From Paraburkholderia bannensis NBRC 103871 (lineage in GTDB: Bacteria; Pseudomonadota; Gammaproteobacteria; Burkholderiales; Burkholderiaceae): 64,000 nt of DNA. The stretch spans positions 115,160-179,159 of the forward strand of contig NZ_BAYA01000018.1 in NCBI RefSeq assembly GCF_000685015.1. Reading direction: 5' to 3'. The notes beneath the pieces are model-generated. The model had not been told where the DNA came from and did not search any database. It saw only the letters and a program-made list of their open reading frames with translations. Shown here piece after piece: positions 35,775-43,930 of the stretch; the first letter of the stretch is position 1; the number at the start of each line of letters is the position of its first letter. The position numbers and the translations under genes are program-made.

Positions 35775-36431
35775 ATGTCACTCCGCATCAACGACATCGC
35801 CCCGAACTTCACAGCACGCACGACACAAGGCACGATCGATTTCCACAACTGGATTGGCGACCAATGGGCGATCCTCTTCTCGCACCCAAAGGACTTCACT
35901 CCTGTCTGCACGACAGAACTCGGCTACATGGCGAAAATCGAGCCAGAATTCACGCGCCGCAACGCAAAATTGATCGGCCTCTCGGTCGACCCGGTCGAAG
36001 AGCATGAAAAGTGGGCCGCCGACATCGAAGAGACCCAAGGCGCAGCCGTCAAATATCCGATGATCGGCGACACCGACCTCGCCGTCGCCAAGCTCTACAA
36101 CATGCTCCCCGCCGACGCAGGCGAAACCAGCGAAGGCCGCACCGCAGCAACCAACGCAACCGTGCGCTCGGTCTTCATCATCGGCCCCGACAAGAAAATC
36201 AAGCTGATGCTCACCTACCCGATGACCACCGGCCGCAACTTCGACGAGATCCTGCGCGTGCTCGATTCGATGCAATTGACGGCGCAATACAAGGTCGCCA
36301 CGCCGGTCAACTGGAAGCACGGTGAAGACGTCATCATCACGCCCGCCGTGAGCAATGAGGAAGCCGAAAAGTCCTTCCCCGGCTTCAAGACCATCAAGCC
36401 GTATCTGCGCACGACGCGTCAGCCGGGCTGA
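35775..36431 (+). CDS. 1-Cys peroxiredoxin (Prx6 type)
   Basis: A 218-residue peroxiredoxin. The peroxidatic Cys45 is in FSHPKDFTPVCTTELG. KLIGLSVDPVEEHEKWAADI and TTGRNFDEILRVLDSMQLTA are typical of the Prx6 subgroup, and the long C-terminal dimer arm is present. No resolving cysteine is visible. It reduces H2O2 and organic peroxides. GGAG lies seven bases before ATG. The persulfide dioxygenase follows by 24 bp, so the pair is probably one operon for peroxide and reactive-sulfur detoxification. Early codons favour A/C endings. Confidence 0.95.
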   Translation: MSLRINDIAPNFTARTTQGTIDFHNWIGDQWAILFSHPKDFTPVCTTELGYMAKIEPEFTRRNAKLIGLSVDPVEEHEKWAADIEETQGAAVKYPMIGDTDLAVAKLYNMLPADAGETSEGRTAATNATVRSVFIIGPDKKIKLMLTYPMTTGRNFDEILRVLDSMQLTAQYKVATPVNWKHGEDVIITPAVSNEEAEKSFPGFKTIKPYLRTTRQPG

Positions 36432-36455
36432 GCCCCTTTGCGATAGAGGCGCGCG

Positions 36456-37532
36456 ATGATCTTCCGCCAGCTTTTCGATCCTGTTTCGTCGACCTACACG
36501 TACCTGCTCGGCGACGCCGCCAGCGGTGAGGCGCTGCTGATCGATCCGGTCTACGAACAGGTGCCGCGCGACCTCTCGCTTGTGCAGGAGCTGGGCCTGA
36601 AGCTGGTGGCGACACTCGACACCCACGTCCACGCCGATCACGTCACCGGCGCCTGGCGGCTGCGCGAGCGCAGCGGCAGCGACATCGCGCTCGCCTCGGT
36701 CGTCGGCGCCGAAGGCGTCAATCGTGCCTTGCAACAGGGCGATCGCGTCACGTTCGGCCAGCGTCATCTCGACGTGCGCGCGACGCCCGGCCATACCGCC
36801 GGCTGCCTGACCTACGTGCTGGACGACCGCAGCATGGCGTTCACCGGCGACAGCCTGCTCATCCGCGGCTGCGGCCGCACGGATTTCCAGGGCGGCAGCC
36901 CCGAGCAGCTGTTCGCATCGGTGCGCGAGCAGATTCTCAGCTTGCCCGACGATTGCCTGCTCTATCCCGCGCATGACTATCGCGGCATCACGGTCACGAG
37001 CGTGGCCGAGGAACGGCGCTTCAATCCGCGCCTGGGCGGCGATGTCGATATCGGCGATTTCTCGGGTTACATGAACAACCTGAACCTGCCGCATCCGAAG
37101 CTGATGGCCGTCGCCGTGCCCGCGAACATGCGCTGCGGCAAGCCCGATGGCGACGCGCCCGTGCACGAAACGCCCGAGTGGGCGCCGCTCACGCTGCGCT
37201 TTAGCGGCGTATGGGAAATCGAGCCCATGACGCTGCTCGAACACGCGCGGGAATGGCAGGTCGTCGATGTGCGCGAGGCGGCCGAGTTTATCGATTGCCT
37301 CGGGCACTTGCCTGACGCAAAGCTGGTGCCGCTTTCGCAGTTGATGGGGCGTATCGACGAACTCGATCGCGAGCGGCCTGTTGTAGCGGTGTGCCGTTCG
37401 GGCGTGAGGTCGGCGCAGGCGAGCGTGTTGCTCGGCAAGGCAGGCTTTACGCAGGTCGCGAACCTGGCGGGCGGAATGCTGCGCTGGCGCGCCGAAGGAT
37501 TGCCAGTGGCGGCAGGCACGGCGGCGGGGTAG
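36456..37532 (+). CDS. Persulfide dioxygenase-rhodanese fusion (PRF)
   Basis: A 358-residue two-domain enzyme. The N-terminal metallo-beta-lactamase-fold ETHE1-like dioxygenase has THVHADH (His57, His59, Asp61, His62), TPGHTAG (His113), FTGDSLLIRGCGRTDFQGG (Asp132) and PAHDYRG. The C-terminal rhodanese domain (about 255-350) has its sulfur-carrying cysteine in VVAVCRSGVRSA (Cys313). The length and layout match the fusion protein described from Paraburkholderia phytofirmans. It oxidises glutathione persulfide to sulfite and can transfer sulfane sulfur. Confidence 0.94.
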   Translation: MIFRQLFDPVSSTYTYLLGDAASGEALLIDPVYEQVPRDLSLVQELGLKLVATLDTHVHADHVTGAWRLRERSGSDIALASVVGAEGVNRALQQGDRVTFGQRHLDVRATPGHTAGCLTYVLDDRSMAFTGDSLLIRGCGRTDFQGGSPEQLFASVREQILSLPDDCLLYPAHDYRGITVTSVAEERRFNPRLGGDVDIGDFSGYMNNLNLPHPKLMAVAVPANMRCGKPDGDAPVHETPEWAPLTLRFSGVWEIEPMTLLEHAREWQVVDVREAAEFIDCLGHLPDAKLVPLSQLMGRIDELDRERPVVAVCRSGVRSAQASVLLGKAGFTQVANLAGGMLRWRAEGLPVAAGTAAG

Positions 37533-37583
37533 CGTCGCCGCGTGAATTGCTGAGGGCGGCGACGCTTGGTAAATACGGCAGGC

Positions 37584-38939
37584 TTATTCGTCGTTGCGAC
37601 GTTCGTTTAGCCACGGGCGGATGTTGACTTTGCCGTCGACCAGGCCGAGTGCATCAGTGTTGAGCGTCCAGTGGCGTCCAGCGCCCGGCGGGTCGAAGCA
37701 TGGCATAAAAACTTCGTATTCCTCCAGAATCGCCGAGAGTTTGCTCGTGTCAGGCGCATTGGATCCGCCAGCGTCGCTATATGCCATGCCAACGCCCTTT
37801 TGTTCAGTTTTATTGCGCACTTTCTTCCAGTTGTTGGCGAGCGGAAACGGCGTCGTTCCAAACTGCGCGTACAGGATTTGCACCGTCGCATTGACGCGTT
37901 CATCCCTGAAAGCCAGTGGACTATTAATCTTGATTCGATCCTCTTCAATCCGATATTCAAAGCGCTTTTTGTACGACGGCGTAAAGCCTTCGATCCAGTC
38001 GCCGTCGTGATTGCGAGGCCGCTTGGGTGCCGGCTCAACACTCACAGCGCCTTCGCGATCGCCCGTCGCCTGATCGCTGCGCACGAGGTCATACCCAATC
38101 ATGAAAAGCGCCGCCTCCAGCGCACGCAACCTGCGCGCATCGGACTCGATCCTCGCGAAGCCGCTTTCGCCGCCACTTGCCCGCTTCGCGATGGCTGCAA
38201 GCAGCCAGCTCGCACGCAGGTTCCACGCGGCATATTTCTTCGCACCAGCAAGACGCGGAAAGTCGAACGGGCCCTGACGCGGATCCCGCAGCGGCGGATT
38301 CACGGCGTTCGACGCGCTCTTGGCCGGGGCCCACGGAAATTGCAGTTCGGCAGGCACTGATTCCAGATCTTGTTCAGCGCAGAATTTGGCTATCGCCATG
38401 CCTAGCGCTGCCGCCACCCGACTGTCATAAATCACGAACCCATTGCAGACAAGCGAATAAGCCTTGCTCATGCCGGAATTGAAACGCAGTGTATTCGACG
38501 CCAGAAGCGCATGCTCCGTACTGCCAGCGTTGAGCGCATCGCGCATCGTCGCGACCAGCCCGGCGAGCCCCTCCTGATTGGCCGTCAACCAGCTGACATT
38601 GCCCGCGCGCACGCCGCCCCAGCCCATCAACGCGCACAGAATCTCGCAGGCGCGCTTGTCGTCATTCTTGAGCAGTGCATCGACCAGCGCCTTTTGCAAT
38701 GCCTCAAGCGCCTGCGAATTCGATTCAAACGTATGACCCGCAGGCACCCCGAGCGCCTCTACGCCGCGATGCGGCCAATCATATTTTTCATAGGCGTCGA
38801 ATACGCTGGTGCACGACCATTGTCGATTCCGCTTACGCATCCAATAGCTATGCGCAAACGTTTCGCAATCCAGTTTCGCGTTCATCCACTTAATAAACTG
38901 CTCAACGATTTCGCTCTTGATGTAGTCGTCTTTCGTCAT
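37584..38939 (-). CDS. Uncharacterised 451-aa protein divergent from Sir2-WYL operon
   Basis: No function is recognised. The N-terminus (MTKDDYIKSEIVEQFIKWMN, then FAHSYWMRKRNRQWSCTSVF) is followed by ALMGWGGV and a conserved-looking core LRFNSGMSKAYSLVCNGFVI with YDSRVAAALGMAIAKFC. Then come ELQFPWAP, AAWNLRASWLLAAIAKR and a C-terminal region of mixed strands with DTSKLSAILEEYEVFMPCFD. The core looks globular and helical, without membrane segments. GC content is lower than in flanking genes. It reads away from the Sir2-WYL pair, and the gap has an inverted-repeat operator. The second in-frame ATG was chosen; an ATG seven codons upstream is possible. Confidence 0.75.
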   Translation of the reverse strand: MTKDDYIKSEIVEQFIKWMNAKLDCETFAHSYWMRKRNRQWSCTSVFDAYEKYDWPHRGVEALGVPAGHTFESNSQALEALQKALVDALLKNDDKRACEILCALMGWGGVRAGNVSWLTANQEGLAGLVATMRDALNAGSTEHALLASNTLRFNSGMSKAYSLVCNGFVIYDSRVAAALGMAIAKFCAEQDLESVPAELQFPWAPAKSASNAVNPPLRDPRQGPFDFPRLAGAKKYAAWNLRASWLLAAIAKRASGGESGFARIESDARRLRALEAALFMIGYDLVRSDQATGDREGAVSVEPAPKRPRNHDGDWIEGFTPSYKKRFEYRIEEDRIKINSPLAFRDERVNATVQILYAQFGTTPFPLANNWKKVRNKTEQKGVGMAYSDAGGSNAPDTSKLSAILEEYEVFMPCFDPPGAGRHWTLNTDALGLVDGKVNIRPWLNERRNDE

Positions 38940-39027
38940 TGCCCGGCCCCGTAGCGTCATTCACAGTGTCATTCGTTGCGTCGCGCATTCATTCCCTGTT
39001 CCGCGACGAGAAGCATCATTCCACCCG

Positions 39028-39093
39028 ATTAGGACAAACCGCGTCCTAATCCAGCGCACCGCCCGCCAGCCACCCTGCGCGACACATTAGGAC
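39028..39093. promoter_or_regulatory. ATTAGGAC operator: inverted repeat plus third half-site
   Basis: ATTAGGAC (39028-39035) and GTCCTAAT (39043-39050) form a perfect 8-bp inverted repeat with a 7-base spacer. A third exact ATTAGGAC lies at 39086-39093. They occupy the gap between the uncharacterised gene and the Sir2 gene, as expected for a dimeric regulator such as the WYL protein encoded downstream. Confidence 0.75.
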
Positions 39094-39152
39094 ACGCCAT
39101 GACCTGATCAACGTGGATGCTTGCCCCATTCCGTATCAACCGGGAAAAGGGA

Positions 39153-39968
39153 ATGGACACGAAAGCGCTTCACTACGCAGCCCAACTCATCGCCCAAGCC
39201 GACGCGCTCATCGTCGCTGCGGGCGCGGGCATGAGCGTGGACTCAGGCCTGCCCGATTTTCGCGGCTCGCGCGGCCTGTGGACGACGTTGCTGCCCGAAG
39301 GCATGCACGAGCGCGACCTGCACGCATGGACGCAAGGCCGCTGCTTCGAAGCCGACCCGACCGAAGCATGGCGCTTTTACAGCGAAGCGCTGCGCGTCTG
39401 CGAAAGCACCGAGCCGCACGCGGGCCATGCCATGCTGCTCGACTGGGCGAGCCGCAAGCCTCACGGCGCCTTCGTCTATACGAGCAACGTGGATGGCCAT
39501 TTCGAAGACGCTGGCTTCGCACCCGGACGCATCGTCGAATGCCACGGCTCGATACGTCATTTCCAGTGCGCTCGCCCCTGCTCGCCGGACATCTGGCCAG
39601 CGGCGCCAGCGGGCGCACAAAGCAAAAAAGCGCAGACGTTGCCGCGCTGCCGCCGCTGCGGCGCGTTGGCACGGCCCAATTTCCTGTTGTTCTCAGACCC
39701 GGCGTGGGTCGTGGCGCGCACCAACGCACAACGTCTGCGTATGGAGACGTGGCGCGCGGGCCCGCGCAATCCGGTCGTGATCGAAGTCGGCGCCGGGCTC
39801 GCGCTGCCCGGCGTGCGCATGTTCGCGCAAAGCCTGCGGCTGCCGCTTGTCCGCATCAATACCGATCCCGCCGAACTCTTCGGCACAGCCACCGTCGCGC
39901 TTCAAGGCAAGGCGCTCGACGTGCTTCAAGACATCGACACCGAACTCGCGGAGCGCTACACGCGATGA
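39153..39968 (+). CDS. Sir2-family NAD-dependent protein deacylase
   Basis: A 271-residue sirtuin. The NAD site GAGMSVDSGLPDFRGSRGLW (about 24-43), YTSNVDGHFEDAGF, catalytic His131 in ECHGSIRHFQC, and the zinc cysteines Cys139, Cys143, Cys166 and Cys169 are all present. NLL-like NFLLFSD and the late VEVGAGLALPGVR follow. With an intact zinc site and histidine it should be an active NAD-consuming deacylase and not the Sir2-like NADase fused in Thoeris or pAgo systems. GGGAAAAGGGA precedes the chosen ATG. Its stop overlaps the start of the WYL gene (ATGA). Confidence 0.92.
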   Translation: MDTKALHYAAQLIAQADALIVAAGAGMSVDSGLPDFRGSRGLWTTLLPEGMHERDLHAWTQGRCFEADPTEAWRFYSEALRVCESTEPHAGHAMLLDWASRKPHGAFVYTSNVDGHFEDAGFAPGRIVECHGSIRHFQCARPCSPDIWPAAPAGAQSKKAQTLPRCRRCGALARPNFLLFSDPAWVVARTNAQRLRMETWRAGPRNPVVIEVGAGLALPGVRMFAQSLRLPLVRINTDPAELFGTATVALQGKALDVLQDIDTELAERYTR

Positions 39969-41089
39969 ATCCAGTTTCGCTACACTCGTGCGCCCTGACC
40001 CATACGCGAGCCAGCATGGAACTCGAAGAGATTTTGCTGTCCGTCTTGCCCTACGTGGCGGACGCCACAGACGTGAGTGCAGCAGCAGAGAAAGGGATCC
40101 CTTTTCGCAGGATCCGCGAGTTCGTCGAGGCCAACGCAAGCAAGCCGTGGCACGAACGCACCATCCGTCGTCAGCTCGGCAAGATGGCGCCCGACGTCGA
40201 CAAGGTCGGCGCGACCAATGGGGCGCGCTGGTTCAAGACCACCCACGCGGTCATGCTGAGCAGCCAGGCGCATATCGACACGAATCTCGCCATTGCGCTC
40301 GTCTCGCTCGACCGCTGCCATTATCAAGGCCTGCCGACCTCGGTCATGGCCGGGCTGGAGCCCGCGCTCGAAAAGGCGCGGACTCGCCTGAGGTCGGCAA
40401 AAAAAGGCACGCTCGCCCGCGCGGGCGTCGACTGGAAGCACAAGTTCGTGCGCATGGACGGCGCGCAGCCGCTCATTTACCCGGCAGTCGATATCGAGGT
40501 CTATCGCCAGGTCTCGGATGCCGTGCTGCACGACCGCAAGCTCAGCTTCGACTACCAGAGACCGCAGGACGCGCCACAAAGCAGCCAGCACTACGAGGCC
40601 TGCTCGCCGCTCGGAATCGTCAATCGCGCGGGCGTGTTCTATCTCGTCGCCAGGGAGACGGGTTCAGATGAAAAGCGGCTGTTCCGGCTAGACCGCATCA
40701 AACGCGCGAAAGCGCTCAACCACGCCGCCGAGCGCGACGCCAGTTTCAATCTCGACGCCTATGTGCGGATCGAGGAGGCGCTGCACTTCTACCCCGAAGC
40801 CGCGGTTCAACTCAAGTTGCGCATCCACGCCAGCCGCGCGCCGCACGCACGCAGCGCCGCCCAGCACATGCTCAACGAATTCAAGCTCCACAGGAACCAG
40901 CAAATCGACTGGGCGCCCGACCGGCTCTCTTTCGTGCTGAGCGCAACCGTGAAGCCATCGGTCATGCTGCGCCGCTTCCTGCACAGCCACAGCGATTCGA
41001 TCGAGGTGCTTGCGCCCGCGAGCCTGCGCGAAGAGTTTGCGGCCCGCGCGCGCACGATGGCGGCGCGCTATGCCCAGGCGCCCGAATAA
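39965..41089 (+). CDS. WYL-domain transcriptional regulator
   Basis: A 374-residue protein (or 357 if a later ATG is used). The N-terminal ~90 residues form a winged-helix region (IPFRRIREFVEANASKPWHE, TIRRQLGKMAPDVDKVG). A central WYL domain (LSFDYQRPQDAPQSSQHYEA, PLGIVNRAGVFYLVARETG, KRLFRLDRIKRAKAL) and a WCX-like C-terminal extension follow. WYL proteins bind nucleic-acid or nucleotide ligands and are regulators of several defence and stress systems. The four-base overlap with the sirtuin gene implies coupled synthesis. It is the probable reader of the ATTAGGAC sites. Confidence 0.88.
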   Translation: MNPVSLHSCALTHTRASMELEEILLSVLPYVADATDVSAAAEKGIPFRRIREFVEANASKPWHERTIRRQLGKMAPDVDKVGATNGARWFKTTHAVMLSSQAHIDTNLAIALVSLDRCHYQGLPTSVMAGLEPALEKARTRLRSAKKGTLARAGVDWKHKFVRMDGAQPLIYPAVDIEVYRQVSDAVLHDRKLSFDYQRPQDAPQSSQHYEACSPLGIVNRAGVFYLVARETGSDEKRLFRLDRIKRAKALNHAAERDASFNLDAYVRIEEALHFYPEAAVQLKLRIHASRAPHARSAAQHMLNEFKLHRNQQIDWAPDRLSFVLSATVKPSVMLRRFLHSHSDSIEVLAPASLREEFAARARTMAARYAQAPE

Positions 41090-41104
41090 CCCCGCCGCCT
41101 CACC

Positions 41105-41416
41105 TCACCAGAACTGCGGCAGCGCCGCCACGCTCGGCCTTGCTGCGGTCTTGCGGCGACGCCGCAGCTTCACCGGCGCGCGCGCGATATCGCCCCACGC
41201 CTGCGCGGCCAGCCGCACCGCGCAATCGAACGATTCGTCCTCGACCGTATGGCAGTCGTCGACGGTGACCTGCCAGCCGCGCCGCGTGCGCTCGCAACGC
41301 ACGCGATCGTCCTCCATCAGGTCGCTGTACCAGCGCCATACGCGCGCGTCGTCGATATTCGCGTTCACCGCGGCGGCGAGCCGCGCCATTTCAATACTCT
41401 GCAGTGGCGTGTTCAC
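41105..41416 (-). CDS. Small protein of unknown function
   Basis: A 103-residue protein starting at GTG with AGGGG six bases upstream. It runs VNTPLQSIEMARLAAAVNAN, RVWRWYSDLMEDDRVRCERT and RGWQVTVDDCHTVEDESFDC, and ends in a strongly basic tail (VKLRRRRKTAARPSVAALPQ). No family is recognised. It is the last gene of the leftward amidohydrolase operon, 59 bp after the alginate-export-type porin, and converges with the WYL gene. Confidence 0.65.
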   Translation of the reverse strand: MNTPLQSIEMARLAAAVNANIDDARVWRWYSDLMEDDRVRCERTRRGWQVTVDDCHTVEDESFDCAVRLAAQAWGDIARAPVKLRRRRKTAARPSVAALPQFW

Positions 41417-41475
41417 GTTTTTCCCCTGTCGATAAGCGCATTCGTTGTTTCCCTTCTCGCGTTGATCCGTCACGC

Positions 41476-42927
41476 TCACCACGCGAGCTTTGCTTCGACG
41501 CCGACGTAATCGGCGTTACGCGCACCCAGCGCCCGCAGCGAATCGCCCACTTCGAAATGCACCGCTTCCAGCGCCAGTGCCACGTTGTCGTTGACGATCC
41601 AGTCGGCGCGCACCTGCGCGTACATCCCTGTCCACAGATTGCCCTTGCCTGCGGTGCCAGGCACCGTCGCCATGCCCTGGCCGTAGACCGCGTCCTGGGT
41701 CGTGTCGCGCCACTGGAACCCCAGCGCCGTCATCAGCGTGAGCTTCGGCGTGAGCTTGAACGTGAGCGAAGGCTTCACGTGAATCAGGTTGCTGTAACCC
41801 GTATAACCGGCCAGCGTGAAGTAATAGCCGTTCGGAAAGAGCGGATTGAACGTCCCCACGTGGCCATCGCCGGGATGGTGCTCGCCCGACGCGCCATCGA
41901 CCTGCACGCCCAGTCGCGGCGTGCCCGGCAGCGCGGCGAACGTATAGCCGCCCAGCGCGCCGAACGCCCACGCGCCGACTGTCGCCGCGCCCACGTGGCC
42001 CGTCTGCGCCATCGCTTCGACGTCCCAGTCGAACGGCGCGCTCTTGCCCGCATAGCGCGCGTCGAACACATCGCGCCGTTCGTCGCCGCTCGCACCGATA
42101 AAGCGCGCGTTGTCGCGCTCGTAGCGCGACCAGTACGCAGACAGGTCGCCCGGCCCCAGGCTCGAACGCTCCATGCGCACGCCGCTGAACTTCAGATGTT
42201 TGTTCGAGACGTCGTCGAAAGTATCGACATCGCGGTACTGCACCGGCTGCGTCAGATAGCCGATAAAGCGCCATTTGCCGATTTCATAATCGGCCCACAA
42301 TGCGTCGAACGCCTGGCGCACGTTCGGGCCGTCGCGCACGGACACGAAACGCTGCAAGTCGAACGCCATTTCCTGGCGCCCCACGCGCGCCTTGAACGTG
42401 CCAGGGCCGACGCCGTAGACAAACGCGACGAAGGCCTGCTCGACGTCGAGCGGGTTCTTGTCCACCGGCGACACCGCGTCCTTGCCGAAGGGTCGCGCGT
42501 CCTCAAGCTGGAAAAACGCCTGCACGTGCTCGCCGAAACGCGCATCGGCATGCACTTCGGCGCGCTGGATCACCCAGCTATCGGGCTTCGATCCGCCCAG
42601 CCCAAAGAGCGGCGTATTGTTCAATTCGAAGCGCTCGCGCAGGTTCGCGCCGAGCGAGAGATACCACGAGGGATCGCTCGACAGCGGGATGTACTTGAGC
42701 CGATCCAGCGGCTTGCGCGGCACGCAGGGGTTCGCCAGCGCGCCCCAGTTTTCCTGCCAGCGGTTGAAGCTCGGGATCGGACGCGTCGCGTTGCAGGCGG
42801 CTGCGGGTGTTTCCGCAGCCTGCGTTTGAGCGCGCGCCGCGCCTGCATGCACTATTGCACTCGCCACGAGGGCGAGCGCGGTCGTCTGTTTCATCGACGA
42901 GGAAAAGCGAAAACGCATGCCGTTCAT
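41476..42927 (-). CDS. Alginate-export-family outer-membrane porin
   Basis: A ~483-residue outer-membrane beta-barrel with signal peptide (MKQTTALALVASAIVHAGAA) and the alginate_exp pattern: ANLRERFELNNTPLFGL, WVIQRAEVHADARFGEHVQA, AFFQLEDARPFGKDAVSPVD, VGRQEMAFDLQRFVSVRDGP and RDVDTFDDVSNKHLKFSGV. AlgE-like barrels without alginate genes act as uptake or export pores. It lies 8 bp after the VOC gene. A GTG four codons further upstream would overlap that gene's stop as GTGA, and a later ATG also exists, so the start is uncertain. Role in the operon: solute passage. Confidence 0.9.
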   Translation of the reverse strand: MNGMRFRFSSSMKQTTALALVASAIVHAGAARAQTQAAETPAAACNATRPIPSFNRWQENWGALANPCVPRKPLDRLKYIPLSSDPSWYLSLGANLRERFELNNTPLFGLGGSKPDSWVIQRAEVHADARFGEHVQAFFQLEDARPFGKDAVSPVDKNPLDVEQAFVAFVYGVGPGTFKARVGRQEMAFDLQRFVSVRDGPNVRQAFDALWADYEIGKWRFIGYLTQPVQYRDVDTFDDVSNKHLKFSGVRMERSSLGPGDLSAYWSRYERDNARFIGASGDERRDVFDARYAGKSAPFDWDVEAMAQTGHVGAATVGAWAFGALGGYTFAALPGTPRLGVQVDGASGEHHPGDGHVGTFNPLFPNGYYFTLAGYTGYSNLIHVKPSLTFKLTPKLTLMTALGFQWRDTTQDAVYGQGMATVPGTAGKGNLWTGMYAQVRADWIVNDNVALALEAVHFEVGDSLRALGARNADYVGVEAKLAW

Positions 42928-42935
42928 GTCCGCAA

Positions 42936-43898
42936 TCACTTCGCCGGCGCCTTCGCCAGTTGATGAAGCTCCGCGACGTAGCCGCCCGGGAATTCGACCA
43001 TCGTCGTGCGGCCTTCCGCGTTCTGCGCGGGCGCGACCAGCACCTTCACGCCAGCGGCCTGGGCTTTCTCAAGCGTCGCATCCAGGTCGGTCACGCCATA
43101 ACCCGTCGTTTCGCGGCCATACGGATACGGCAGCTTGCCGTCGGTCACGAACACGAGCATGTTGCCGAAGGCCGATTCGATGCGCACGCGGCGGATCGTT
43201 TCGCCGTTCTTGCCGATTTCCGCGCCATCGGCGTGACGGTTGTCCGAGACCACCTTGCCGTGCGAGAAGCGCACGAAACGGTGCACGAAATTGGATGCTT
43301 CGTACTTCGATACATAAACGCGGTTGTCCGGCACCCGTTCGAGCGGCGCATACGACGGAGCCTTCGTGTGCCAGTAAAGCTGCATCGTGAGGCCGCCCGG
43401 CCACTGGATGATCGCGTCCTTGCCGATCGGGTCGTCGAACGGCTCGACGATCACGTCCGCGCCCGCCGCGCGCGCGGCGTGCACGGCCTTGTCGATATCG
43501 GTGACGAGATAGCCCGTGCGCTCGTTGCCGAACGGGTACGGCACCGGCGTCTCGAAGGCGAACACGGAGAGCATGCCCACCGGCGTCTGCACGTATTGCG
43601 ATGCGGTCTTGCTCGGCGTCGGCGTGACCGTGAACACGGCACGCGGCGAGGCCTTGCCGCCGAAGGTAGCCAGAAAGCTGTTGACGAAGGCGTCGATGTC
43701 GGCGCTCGCGACGTAGACGTGCGTCGTGTCGTATTGCGGGCCGACCGCGACTGCGCCCGTCTGCGCGACGCTTGCCGGATATTGCGAATCGTCCGCGAAA
43801 ACCGGGCTCGCGCCGAAGGACAGCCCCAGCGCCGCGAAGGCGACGAGCGAAGCGGCCGCCATCGCGCTCAGGGGACGATTCAGGTTGAAGAAAGACAC
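42936..43898 (-). CDS. Exported VOC/glyoxalase-like protein with two VOC units
   Basis: A 320-residue protein starting at GTG (CGGAG seven bases upstream) with a signal peptide ending VFADD. Two related vicinal-oxygen-chelate units follow. The first has THVYVASADIDAFVNSFLAT, ERTGYLVTDIDKAVHAARAA and PGGLTMQLYWHTKAP. The second has NRVYVSKYEASNFVHRFVRF, ETTGYGVTDLDATLEKAQAA and FPGGYVAELHQ. The fold binds metal and supports isomerase, dioxygenase or binding roles. A periplasmic VOC protein between a DUF1275 gene and a porin suggests action on an imported compound; the reaction is unknown. Confidence 0.85.
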   Translation of the reverse strand: MSFFNLNRPLSAMAAASLVAFAALGLSFGASPVFADDSQYPASVAQTGAVAVGPQYDTTHVYVASADIDAFVNSFLATFGGKASPRAVFTVTPTPSKTASQYVQTPVGMLSVFAFETPVPYPFGNERTGYLVTDIDKAVHAARAAGADVIVEPFDDPIGKDAIIQWPGGLTMQLYWHTKAPSYAPLERVPDNRVYVSKYEASNFVHRFVRFSHGKVVSDNRHADGAEIGKNGETIRRVRIESAFGNMLVFVTDGKLPYPYGRETTGYGVTDLDATLEKAQAAGVKVLVAPAQNAEGRTTMVEFPGGYVAELHQLAKAPAK

Positions 43899-43930
43899 GT
43901 GTTGCTCCGGATGAAGAATCGAATAGGGTT

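Noticed and set aside
39113..39964. N-terminal extension of the WYL protein by ~285 residues
   Set aside because: It is an out-of-frame shadow of the Sir2 gene; the ATGA overlap gives a natural start.
39153..39968. Sir2 gene as part of Thoeris, DSR or a short-pAgo system
   Set aside because: No TIR, pAgo, HerA or large fused effector is present, and the protein has the zinc cysteines and His of a deacylase.
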